Positions 8,557 through 16,116 of a stretch of 64,000 nucleotides of DNA are shown in pieces; within the stretch, counting starts at the first letter, position 1; each line of letters begins with the position of its first letter. Below the pieces are notes generated by a model, which saw only the letters and a program-made list of their open reading frames with translations, did not search any database and was not told the origin of the DNA. Origin of the DNA: Planctomycetota bacterium (GTDB lineage Bacteria > Planctomycetota > Planctomycetia > Planctomycetales > Planctomycetaceae); assembly GCA_022600195.1 (NCBI GenBank), contig JAHZKX010000052.1, positions 1 through 64,000 of the forward strand. Reading direction: 5' to 3'. The translations under genes were made by a program, and so were the position numbers.

Positions 8557-9000
8557 CTATTCCAGAAGCTGATCGACTTCAGCTTGATACTTGGGATGCT
8601 GCAGCGCCAGCTCATGGAAACCATTATAAGCCCACGCTCGCACAAATTTATTTTCTCTCACCACACAATCGCGCAAAAACGATTCTACACGTTTGGCATT
8701 CCGTTTCCCAATCGTCAGGCAGGGCAGACTTTGCAGCAGATGCAGTTCTGATTCCCAATCTTCCAGACCTGACAACGATTCAAAAACCCCTTTGAGATCA
8801 TCAGACGAGATTGCACCAGCCTGACCCTCTTCCAGAAACCGTTTCAGTAGCCAGCTGGCGCCCCGTTGCAACGACGGCTCTTTCAGAAGTCGCACGAGTT
8901 CTGACCCCACTCCCGTTTCCGCAACGTACCGTTCGTAGATCTCCTCCAGATCGTCAACAGAGCGTCCATTCCAGTTCGCGATTTCCTGCTGTAAATTCAT
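8557..9000 (-). CDS. HEAT-like helical hypothetical protein
   Basis: Predicted 147 residues, soluble and almost entirely helical. The C-terminal part (VESFLRDCVVRENKFVRAWAYNGFHELAL) has the look of a HEAT or Armadillo-type repeat. Its ATG overlaps the stop of the upstream membrane-protein gene (ATGA at 8997-9000), so the two are translationally coupled. I do not recognise a specific family. Confidence 0.65.
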   Translation of the reverse strand: MNLQQEIANWNGRSVDDLEEIYERYVAETGVGSELVRLLKEPSLQRGASWLLKRFLEEGQAGAISSDDLKGVFESLSGLEDWESELHLLQSLPCLTIGKRNAKRVESFLRDCVVRENKFVRAWAYNGFHELALQHPKYQAEVDQLLE

Positions 9001-9671
9001 GGCATATCACTCTCAGGTTTCACTTCAACTTTCACATCGCGCCAGATTCCACTCTGCCACAATCCGGGCGCCACGACCAGAGCAGCAACAAAACCGATGA
9101 TACCGGCACAGAGTGTATAGAAAACAAACACAAGCCCCACCATCTGTTCGCAACCACACAACTGATATTTCGCGTAGATTGTCTGCGGTGTGGTCAACAG
9201 AGGCAGACCTTCGTCAATCGTAATTGTTGCAGTGTATTGACCCATTTTGAATGTGGGAATATCAGCCAGCAAAATTTCCTCAGGAGCAACTCGTACGATC
9301 CGATGGCCAAAGGGTCGATCTCGATTATCAACAAGCGCTCTTCTGACGATTTCATTTCCCTCTTGATCATGAATCACAATCCTGGCTGACAAACCTGACA
9401 ATGATCCGATGGGAAGAGCGCCATTCTCATCCTTAATATCATGGTCCAGAAAAATCCCCTCACCATGTGAAATGCTGCATGTCTGGCGAAAGGGAACAGT
9501 GATCGTCCCCGGCTGTGAGAAATCAATCTCCGTCGTCATGGGACGAGCAGTCGTCCATTTCTGGAACTGCTCAAACACATAATTCGAAGATGAATAAAAG
9601 AAAACGGCACACAATATCGAAAGCAAAGCGCGTATAACACCAGTCAGTCTGCCAATCGCCAGCTTTCGCAT
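8997..9671 (-). CDS. Membrane-anchored hypothetical protein, two TM segments
   Basis: Predicted 224 residues from MRKLAIGRL; an upstream start at 9722 would add 17 residues. A TM segment lies near the N-terminus (VIRALLSILCAVFFYSS). An extracytoplasmic beta-rich domain of about 150 residues follows (GTITVPFRQTCSISHGEG and YTATITIDEGLPLL). A second TM segment lies near the end (GLVFVFYTLCAGIIGFVAALVV). The topology suggests a periplasmic sensor or structural domain held by both ends. It is coupled to the HEAT-like gene by a 4-bp overlap. No known family is recognised. Confidence 0.65.
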   Translation of the reverse strand: MRKLAIGRLTGVIRALLSILCAVFFYSSSNYVFEQFQKWTTARPMTTEIDFSQPGTITVPFRQTCSISHGEGIFLDHDIKDENGALPIGSLSGLSARIVIHDQEGNEIVRRALVDNRDRPFGHRIVRVAPEEILLADIPTFKMGQYTATITIDEGLPLLTTPQTIYAKYQLCGCEQMVGLVFVFYTLCAGIIGFVAALVVAPGLWQSGIWRDVKVEVKPESDMP

Positions 9672-9770
9672 GAGGAAACCGTTCTTTTTCCATTCATAAA
9701 TCAGGATTGCCTGGAAAAACATTGCGTCTTTTGTTTACACTCATTTTAATGATTTTCTAATGCAATTGCT

Positions 9771-10379
9771 TTAGAAAATCAATAAATTTCGCCCCCATTC
9801 CGCATTCACCGGATACATTTTTTCCGGCGGCAGAAAACGCTTCAGGCTTTTACTGCTCCCTCTCCTTATCTCATTCAGTTTACGAACCACTGGTGTCAAA
9901 TCCTCGATCTCGACAATCCACTCATCCACATACTCTTGAATGATATGTCTGCTCAAACCAACCTGAATACTGAAACAGGGCAGGGCCGCACCTCGCGGGC
10001 TGCGTTCTGTATCCCATTGAATATGCACAGGAGCCGTTTTGAATTCCTGCTCCCATTCTTTGCCCGAAGCATAAACTTGTTTTTCAGGCGAAGTCAGCAC
10101 ACCCAGAGAAAGCGCCTTCTCCCAGCCGGCACGTGTAATCCGCACAGCCAGAATTCGTGTTTGTCCCGACTTTTGCCCCCAGTTGCTGCGGTGCATCAGC
10201 CACAGAAAAGAGGGCTTGATCCAGGTCATTCTCTGAAACGAAAAAGGCGCAACAAACTTCTGTTGTTTTAGTGCCGGATCTGCAATCTGGGAAGAATAAG
10301 CCTGATACACGACAATCGTATCACGATCATAATTGGCTCTAATTTCATACAATTTCGACACAAGAACTGATTCCGACAT
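9771..10379 (-). CDS. DUF4291 family protein
   Basis: Predicted 202 residues from [18 protein letters not shown]. The family signature is strong: [16 protein letters not shown] near the start, [22 protein letters not shown] in the middle, then [11 protein letters not shown] and [21 protein letters not shown]4291 proteins are soluble and of unknown function. The start was placed at 10379 because the conserved region begins right after it; a longer reading to 10433 adds a Cys-rich stretch that does not look native. The start overlaps the end of a possible small membrane protein. Confidence 0.88.
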   Translation of the reverse strand: MSESVLVSKLYEIRANYDRDTIVVYQAYSSQIADPALKQQKFVAPFSFQRMTWIKPSFLWLMHRSNWGQKSGQTRILAVRITRAGWEKALSLGVLTSPEKQVYASGKEWEQEFKTAPVHIQWDTERSPRGAALPCFSIQVGLSRHIIQEYVDEWIVEIEDLTPVVRKLNEIRRGSSKSLKRFLPPEKMYPVNAEWGRNLLIF

Positions 10380-10515
10380 GAGTCTGTAAGCAGGGGGATA
10401 AATTACAACCGCGCAACACCAGCAAAGACACAAGAATCAACGGCACGTTCGCCAGATTTAAGATCAGGAATGAATACATCCCGGTATAGCGATCAACCCA
10501 GCCAACATCACACAT
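10345..10515 (-). CDS. Possible small membrane protein (56 aa)
   Basis: The ATG at 10515 comes one codon after the stop of the upstream gene (10519-10521) and in the same frame. The 56-residue product has a convincing single TM helix ([21 protein letters not shown]) after a short polar start ([12 protein letters not shown]). It overlaps the DUF4291 start by 35 bp. It may be an independent small protein, or a segment cut off from the upstream protein by a stop codon. Confidence 0.35.
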   Translation of the reverse strand: MCDVGWVDRYTGMYSFLILNLANVPLILVSLLVLRGCNLSPCLQTHVGISSCVEIV

Positions 10516-10518
10516 CTT

Positions 10519-11151
10519 TTATTCATGCAAATAGGCCCAATCACCCACGCGTTCCAGGCCGCCGCCATAACCAACTTTCGGATAGTTCTGTTTCGGAAAA
10601 TAGAGCATTTCATCAAAACCAACCCCGAAAACAGGTGTGGGAAACCACAGCACCCACGGATTACCCTCGTATTGTTTACGGGCAATGTCCCCCGAATGAT
10701 AATGAAACTCCGGGCATGCTCTGATGCCCGTATCCGGAACCACGGGCAGGTAATCGGGCACCAGATCATCCAGTCTCTTTGGTGGCGCACTGTGATCGCG
10801 TTCATATGCCTTGATCGCCTGGATCAAAGGCAAACTCCGTTCTGTGAATGCTTCCCACCCTGATACCCAGACTTGTCGTTCCAGATAGCTCCCCGCTACA
10901 TAACAGGGAAGATAAAACAGGGCGAGCAGTAACCAGGGCAGGGCACGAGTGCGATACCGTTTGAAGCAAACCCTTACCAGCAACACCGGCAACGACAGTA
11001 CCGCAGCCAGAAACAAAAACAGATAGAACATCGTAAACACGAAAAAGAAACCACTGCCATACTTCGCCAGCACACCCCACTGCGCGAACGGCATCAAACC
11101 AATCGCAGAAATCGCAAACAGCACATAAATCAGACGGTCTTTAGAATTCAT
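10519..11151 (-). CDS. Membrane protein with pseudopilin-like periplasmic part
   Basis: Predicted 210 residues. Three hydrophobic stretches are visible in the first 95 residues (IYVLFAISAIGLMPFA; FFFVFTMFYLFLFLAAVLSLPVLLV; LPWLLLALFYLPCYVAG). The C-terminal 110 residues form a soluble domain with LPLIQAIKAYERDHSAPPKRL, a segment seen in pseudopilin-type globular domains (helix followed by Pro-rich loop). It is probably an inner-membrane protein with an extracytoplasmic C-terminus. No function can be given. Similar one-off membrane proteins surround it. Confidence 0.6.
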   Translation of the reverse strand: MNSKDRLIYVLFAISAIGLMPFAQWGVLAKYGSGFFFVFTMFYLFLFLAAVLSLPVLLVRVCFKRYRTRALPWLLLALFYLPCYVAGSYLERQVWVSGWEAFTERSLPLIQAIKAYERDHSAPPKRLDDLVPDYLPVVPDTGIRACPEFHYHSGDIARKQYEGNPWVLWFPTPVFGVGFDEMLYFPKQNYPKVGYGGGLERVGDWAYLHE

Positions 11152-11217
11152 TCTTATCGCCGAACCTTGTTTCGTTCACAAATTGCTCTTCAGCTCTCTT
11201 ATTTCGTTCTGAAGTTT

Positions 11218-11457
11218 CTAATCCCCTCCCACTTCATCTTCACGAGTTTCCACTTGTTTCGCTTCCGTCACGTGTGCTCCCGCGGGGTTCACGATGCGGT
11301 CCATCTCCAGCATCATGCCGGCCATCACTCCTGATTTCCCACCCGAACCCTCTTTATGACGATAGAGGTCTGCCAGACACCCCTTGATAACAAAAGGCAT
11401 CACCAGGAAAAACAGCACGATTGCCAGAAGCACAATCAGATCAATTGGCTGCATCAC
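11218..11457 (-). CDS. Small single-TM hypothetical protein
   Basis: Predicted 79 residues starting at a GTG whose last bases overlap the upstream stop (GTGA at 11454-11457); the ATG at 11454 is an equally good start. One TM helix (DLIVLLAIVLFFLVMPFVI) is followed by a cytoplasmic tail with GCLADLYRHKEG and MMLEMDRIVNP. The overlap puts it in one transcript with the three-TM protein upstream. The family is not recognised. Confidence 0.6.
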   Translation of the reverse strand: MMQPIDLIVLLAIVLFFLVMPFVIKGCLADLYRHKEGSGGKSGVMAGMMLEMDRIVNPAGAHVTEAKQVETREDEVGGD

Positions 11458-11816
11458 GTGGTCCTTTCATCGTTTTTAACTGATGATACAATTTTGATCT
11501 TTTGTAACTGAATGCGTAGCTGAAACAGCGCAATCACAAAAGCGATTCTGCTAAATATCGTTAGAACAGTCAGTAAAATAGAGAACGACCAGAGTTTCTG
11601 ATATTCGTTCGGCCCCATTAAAATCTTATTAGATTGACCAATATAATTTTGCAATACATAGGAAAAACTCTCTACAAACACAAGAATTGACAATGAGGCT
11701 ACCAGCCACCATTTCCCTTTGACCTCAGGCCAAGTGAGACTGAAGTACAAAGCAGCACATACCGCCAGAAACATCAACCACGGCGAGGTTTGCCAGAAAA
11801 CATAAGACATGTCCAT
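11454..11816 (-). CDS. Three-TM hypothetical protein, family copy 1
   Basis: Predicted 120 residues. It shares a clear pattern with the gene at 12516-12887: YVFWQ.SPWL.FL..CAALY at the start, TWP.V.GK.WLV next, then LMGP.EY..-W and LFQLR.QL at the end. Three to four TM segments are present. The start is placed at ATG 11816 by alignment with that paralogue, with GGAG about 10 nt upstream. The local set of three related genes suggests repeated tandem duplication. No function is known. Confidence 0.65.
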   Translation of the reverse strand: MDMSYVFWQTSPWLMFLAVCAALYFSLTWPEVKGKWWLVASLSILVFVESFSYVLQNYIGQSNKILMGPNEYQKLWSFSILLTVLTIFSRIAFVIALFQLRIQLQKIKIVSSVKNDERTT

Positions 11817-11864
11817 CACATTAATACTCCATTTCCTCGCATCAGATCACTACAGATAGAACCA

Positions 11865-12083
11865 TCATTCTACATCGCACTTCAAAAACAGAAAACAGGG
11901 TTCCGTCGATAATTTCCCAAATGACTCAGGCGCCATCTGTGCCAAACTGGCCGCTGGTTTCCCTTCGGTTAACTCAAGCACAAAGAACTCCGCTTCTGTA
12001 TGACGCCGTATAATCTGTGACAGCGAACACCAACCATCTCTGGATTGCCGATATAAGTTTGAGATCAATCCAGATCTCGCATG
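11865..12083 (-). CDS. Small hypothetical protein (72 aa)
   Basis: The ATG at 12083 lies 4 nt past the stop of the preceding three-TM gene, a typical operon spacing. The predicted peptide runs from MHARSGLISNLYRQSRDGW to FLFLKCDVE. It carries a short motif, SLSQIIRRHTEAEF, that reappears as SLSQIVQLLTEAGF in the gap at about 13975-14065. It may be a real small gene or part of a shared remnant. The family is not recognised. Confidence 0.4.
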   Translation of the reverse strand, partial: HARSGLISNLYRQSRDGWCSLSQIIRRHTEAEFFVLELTEGKPAASLAQMAPESFGKLSTEPCFLFLKCDVE

Positions 12084-12087
12084 CATA

Positions 12088-12444
12088 TTAATTTTCCCAT
12101 TGATCGATTTCTGTAGGCGTTTTCCGTTTGGATTCACGAAGCAGTTTACCTAACTGAATCAGGCCAATCATGAGGAAAACATAGCCCACCGTCCCGATAG
12201 AAGATATCAGAATGCTCAATTGATTTAATGACTCTCGAAACTTGTCCCAGAAATCTCTATCTGCATAATGATATATCAATCGCATGCAACAAGAATAGAG
12301 CCCGGTTAAAACAAGGATGAGCAGAAACAGAGTGAACCACGGCCTGGCTTTGTTTGCAGGCCACCTGAGAACAATCACCAACGTACCTACCGCGATCATC
12401 GTGATCACCAACCAGTTGATAATGTAGAAAATTTGAAGATAACC
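12088..12444 (-). CDS. Three-TM hypothetical protein, family copy 2 (divergent)
   Basis: Predicted 118 residues from MGYLQIFYIINW, aligned to the starts of its relatives; GAAAG lies about 7 nt upstream. It keeps the overall layout of the copies at 11454 and 12516: three to four TM segments, RWPANKARPW in the position of TWP..GK.W, and LIQLGKLLRES at the end for FQLR.QL. Sequence identity is low, so the relation is an inference from layout and position. Confidence 0.55.
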   Translation of the reverse strand, partial: GYLQIFYIINWLVITMIAVGTLVIVLRWPANKARPWFTLFLLILVLTGLYSCCMRLIYHYADRDFWDKFRESLNQLSILISSIGTVGYVFLMIGLIQLGKLLRESKRKTPTEIDQWEN

Positions 12445-12515
12445 CATGAATGCACTTTCAAAAAAAGGTGAGAAATTCGTTGTTGAATAAAACAAGTTGA
12501 TTAGCTGTATAGGTT

Positions 12516-12887
12516 TTACCTCACATCGCCATCAGTAGAAAAACACACCAGATTTTTTCTCAACTGGGTACGCAACTGAAACACAGCCACCACAAACAAC
12601 AGCTTACCAAACATAGATAGCGACCCCAGTATCATCTCGTATTTCCAGACATGCGAATATTCGTCAGGTCCCATCAACATTCGCCCGGCTTCATCGATTC
12701 CCGAATGCTTCACTATGTGAGGGAGCAAATGAGACAATGCTTCGGTCAATATTATCAAAGATATTGAAACCACCAGCCACCGTTTTCCGTTCACTATAGG
12801 CCAGGTCATAATCAAATACAAAGCAGCACATCCCATCAGGAATATCAGCCACGGCGAGACTTGCCAGAAGACATAATATATTCCCAT
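12516..12887 (-). CDS. Three-TM hypothetical protein, family copy 3
   Basis: Predicted 123 residues. It is the clearest relative of the 11454 gene (YVFWQVSPWLIFLMGCAALY, LMGPDEYSHVWK, VAVFQLRTQLRKN). Its ATG shares one base with the stop of the upstream gene (TAATG at 12885-12889), so the two are coupled. It is an integral inner-membrane protein of unknown role. Confidence 0.65.
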   Translation of the reverse strand: MGIYYVFWQVSPWLIFLMGCAALYLIMTWPIVNGKRWLVVSISLIILTEALSHLLPHIVKHSGIDEAGRMLMGPDEYSHVWKYEMILGSLSMFGKLLFVVAVFQLRTQLRKNLVCFSTDGDVR

Positions 12888-13450
12888 TACTGTTTTGCTC
12901 CATTTGAACCAGAGATTTGATCCCCTCGCACTGATTGACCTGTCAATCGACGGGCGGCAATGGCATCCTGGATTCCAGAAATCAAAACGAACACTGCCAT
13001 AATAGCCATCACCAGCCGCAAGATATCCGGCACTTGTGCTGGGGCATACGCGAGTTCAGTTGGCAGATCCCGCCATTCCAAAGCGCCGAAGCAAACTGCC
13101 GTTACCAGCGCCCCGAATAACATTCCCATTATGATATGTAAAACATACTCGCCACTCGGCAGGCCGCCCAGAAAACGACGACTCTCACGCTCCAATGCGA
13201 AGTCAACAATGGATATCCCGACATCAATCACAAAAAGAGCAATCAGACACCAGAAGTAAATTCCATGCAGCGTTACATTCGGAATCAACAAAAACAGGAG
13301 TGCATAAGTGGGACCACGCAGGCTGTGCACAATCAATTCGGAACGAGAATCCGGATTCGACCGAATCCCATGCGCAAAACTATGATAAATGGCAATGTCA
13401 GTTGCTCCCAGACAGCCAAGGATGAATAAAATATAGGTGGCTGCTTCCAT
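12887..13450 (-). CDS. Multi-TM hypothetical protein
   Basis: Predicted 187 residues with four to five TM segments (TYILFILGCLGATDIAIY; GPTYALLFLLIPNVTL; GIYFWCLIALFVIDVGISI; HIIMGMLFGALVTAVCFG; LVMAIMAVFVLISGI). The C-terminal tail is short and polar. It begins three nucleotides after the stop of the SRPBCC gene and ends in a one-base overlap with the next gene, so it belongs to one tight operon. Membrane/SRPBCC neighbour pairs suggest a lipid- or quinone-related role, but this is only inference. Confidence 0.7.
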   Translation of the reverse strand: MEAATYILFILGCLGATDIAIYHSFAHGIRSNPDSRSELIVHSLRGPTYALLFLLIPNVTLHGIYFWCLIALFVIDVGISIVDFALERESRRFLGGLPSGEYVLHIIMGMLFGALVTAVCFGALEWRDLPTELAYAPAQVPDILRLVMAIMAVFVLISGIQDAIAARRLTGQSVRGDQISGSNGAKQ

Positions 13451-13453
13451 TGA

Positions 13454-13945
13454 TCAATTTCCTGCCCGTTGATCTGCAGCCGTCAGAGCGCTCAGTTCGC
13501 CGCTGTCTGCCATACGCTGTAAAGTACAGTTGCGAAACGCAAACAGGGAACGAATTGAGGCCGCAGCAAACAGACGTGTTCCAATCTCGCCTCCATAAGG
13601 CCACGCTAGCGTGATATGAAGTATATCGCGAACGAGAGTTTTTTCACCCACGTCTTCAAATTCATGCATGTGATTAAATAGTGAAAAGGGCCCGTGTATC
13701 ATTTCCTCACCAAACAGGGAGGGAGGCTCATAAATAATGTGACGGAACCCCATGACCATGGGAATACAGCCGGCAATCGTTTGTTCGACCCAGACCGTCG
13801 CCCCGGGTCGAATGGATTTCTCATGATGCAGCAACCGAAATTCAGGAAGATCTGCATGTAAATTGTTCAAGTGAGCGGGATTTTCATAAAACTGGAACAG
13901 CGTCTCACGGGGAACAGAAACGAGTTGTTCAAAACGAAATTCCAT
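13454..13945 (-). CDS. SRPBCC family ligand-binding protein
   Basis: Predicted 163 residues starting at MEFRFEQLVSVPRETLF, the standard first strand of SRPBCC (START-like) proteins of the YfdE/CoxG/cell-division-inhibitor type. Further family features are FYENPAHLNNL, a mid-protein FRHIIYEPPSLFGEEMIHGPF and the late LVRDILHITLAWPYGG. These proteins hold hydrophobic ligands in a deep pocket. I rejected the longer reading to 14191, whose first 82 codons overlap the next gene and are not family-like. Confidence 0.78.
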   Translation of the reverse strand: MEFRFEQLVSVPRETLFQFYENPAHLNNLHADLPEFRLLHHEKSIRPGATVWVEQTIAGCIPMVMGFRHIIYEPPSLFGEEMIHGPFSLFNHMHEFEDVGEKTLVRDILHITLAWPYGGEIGTRLFAAASIRSLFAFRNCTLQRMADSGELSALTAADQRAGN

Positions 13946-14066
13946 AAATTTGCTCAATTGATTCCAAATTGAATTCGAGTAATCGCCATCGTTACAAATC
14001 CTGCCATCATACAAAACCCCGCTTCTGTAAGAAGTTGCACAATTTGTGACAGCGAAAAAAGTCTGC

Positions 14067-14960
14067 TTATACATGTTCTGGAACGGCTTTGAGGTGCAAC
14101 CCCTTTGCTGCAATCCGTGCCGTAATTGCCGCATCATTCGCATTGAGCATAAGAAAAAGAAGGAATGCAAACACATGATTTCCGTTGACAACAGTAATCG
14201 AAAAGAACAAGAGAGCCAGCATAAATCCTATTCTAAAGGTGTTTGCTAAGGGATAGTGCTTCATCACAAAATTACCCCAGGACGGTAAAATAAAACTACG
14301 TACCCCAATCTCCATCGGCTTCCAGAACGTGGCTCCACAGCATTGACATTCAAACTTGTTTTTGGAAACAACACTATAACAGTGACTACATAGATTCTCT
14401 TGTGATTGTGATACGGAGGGATCGAATCCTTTCTCCTCAAATAATTGGTAAGCATCCAGAAACACCTTTCGCATGGTTTTGCGATCAATATCGGGAATGC
14501 CGGAATAGTTCAGGTTCTTGCCATCTTTCAGACAGATTTTCGCATTCCCTAAAATCGTGCTTTTCAGTTCTTTGATCTGGCTATAATAAATCGACCAGAA
14601 TATACGCTTCGGTTTTCCCGAGCCATTCGTACGAATACACAACAGGCGTAAATTGGTAAGGATGACAACCGTATGATTAATCGTTGTCACCCACCCACCC
14701 ATAAAAAACTGCTCGACGAAACAAGATTGATTCCCTTTAGAAACAAACAACACTTCCTCGTGATCCAGCAACATTTCTTCCATTAATGGTTCAATACGTT
14801 GCACCAGTTTGAACTTTCTCTTGATCGCACCGTTCGCAAACATACCTGTAATCTTGGGAAACATGGTTTCCAGTCGATAATTAATGTCGGGAGACAAAAC
14901 GAGATTCAATTCCGTTAATTTGGTTTCAACCTGGTATTCGGCAATTGCATTCATCCCCAT
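14067..14960 (-). CDS. PH-like / zinc-ribbon / membrane protein, copy 1
   Basis: Predicted 297 residues with three visible parts. Residues about 85-150 look like a bacterial PH-type domain (EEVLFVSKGN, then VVILTNLRLLCI, then IYYSQIKELKS). Next is a zinc ribbon with CSHC and CQCCGATFW. Last come two TM segments (ANTFRIGFMLALLFFSITV; VFAFLLFLMLNAND). The gene at 17445-18290 is a paralogue with the same order and many identical motifs (INYRLE.MFP, GATFW.P.EIG.RSFI.PSWG). It is probably a membrane-anchored protein facing the cytoplasm. The function is unknown. Confidence 0.7.
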   Translation of the reverse strand: MGMNAIAEYQVETKLTELNLVLSPDINYRLETMFPKITGMFANGAIKRKFKLVQRIEPLMEEMLLDHEEVLFVSKGNQSCFVEQFFMGGWVTTINHTVVILTNLRLLCIRTNGSGKPKRIFWSIYYSQIKELKSTILGNAKICLKDGKNLNYSGIPDIDRKTMRKVFLDAYQLFEEKGFDPSVSQSQENLCSHCYSVVSKNKFECQCCGATFWKPMEIGVRSFILPSWGNFVMKHYPLANTFRIGFMLALLFFSITVVNGNHVFAFLLFLMLNANDAAITARIAAKGLHLKAVPEHV

Positions 14961-15114
14961 GCTTCCTGAATATGAGAACCTCTATGAAGTGTCAAAAAAT
15001 ATCATAACCAGAACCGTTGAACAGTTCAAAATAATTATCGCCTATTCAATTTTTCCAGAATAATACGAACCCCGGAATAACAATAACACTTCCTAAAGTC
15101 GCTTCACCATGCCG

Positions 15115-15819
15115 TTACCCCAATAACCACTTGATTGCATCAGAGAACTCTGCCTCCCAACAACGGGTTTCATGTCCTCCGTGAAAGAGATGAGAATGCG
15201 CACATTTTTCATTTAGATTGAGTGCTGCGACAAATCGGTTTACCGCTGAGATTTGATCGACATCCTGCACCAAATTCGTTGGCGGATGCGAAACCCCTGA
15301 TTCCGTCTCCTGATCGCCAACACTAACCCAAAACTGATTTCCGGTAGTTGTGCAATTCTTAACGAAACCCGTCAACCATTCATCATTCCACCAGAGAGAT
15401 CCAGATTGACAGAGTGTAAACGAAAAGATCTCTTGCCTCAGGAGTGCAGTATAGGCTGCCTGTAACCCACTCAGACTCACCCCCCCAATCAGACATTCAT
15501 TGGTAGCAATTCCAGCATTGCAATTCTGAACCCATGAAATCAGATCCTCGACAATAAACCGCGCATAGCGTTCATTACAGGTAAAGTCATCATGCCGCGA
15601 TTTTCCATCAACATGCGAAACAAACACGCAGGCCACGGGTGGAATCAATCCTGCGTTTTGTAACGCAACCAATTAAGCAGGTGCGTCCATTTTATTAACG
15701 TAATATTCGCCATCCAAAAAGAGGCAGATCTTTTGCGGCTTCTGATCACTTGGTAAATACCAGAAATCCCGAGAGTATTCCCCAGTCGAACTGGTAATGG
15801 TGTGTTCTTCTAATCTCAT
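15115..15819 (-). pseudogene. Esterase (alpha/beta hydrolase), broken by an in-frame stop
   Basis: Read from ATG 15819, the frame gives MRLEEHTITSSTGEYSRDFW, continues through KICLFLDGEYYVN, and hits TAA at codon 49 (15673-15675). It then continues without a further break for 185 codons. The whole matches an enterochelin-esterase/PF00756-type hydrolase of about 234 residues. It has the nucleophile elbow GGVSLSGLQA, FSFTLCQSGSLWW and a late GGHETRCWE for the His. One base change explains the break, so the lesion is recent, a read error, or read through. The segment after the stop is unlikely to work alone because it lacks the first strands. Confidence 0.75.
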
Positions 15820-16116
15820 GAGTCAATCAAACCTGATCAGGAAAGCTTTCGTTCTTTAACGATATTCGTGCTCAAGATTAACAACTCTAAAGGAAGAACG
15901 AAACGTTGTCGCATTTCAATCACACCCTGAGACAACCCTGACTACATTGGCTATAATGCAAAAATGTTCGCCGCACTGGCTTCCAAGAGAGACACAGTGT
16001 TAGAATGGAGGCCCATTCCTGGTTTGCAACGGGTCCATTCCAGGGTCAAGATAACGGAAAAATGTCCTCTTAATCTTTTTTGCTTACAGACCAGTCCTAG
16101 TACAAGGAATTTTGAC

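Noticed and set aside
13946-14191. 82-codon N-terminal extension of the SRPBCC gene
   Set aside because: It overlaps the end of the neighbouring gene, and the SRPBCC family begins exactly at MEFRFEQLVS (13945).
15964-16116. 51-codon extension before the enolase-like gene
   Set aside because: No family match and no ribosome-binding site; the Tat leader starts at 16117.
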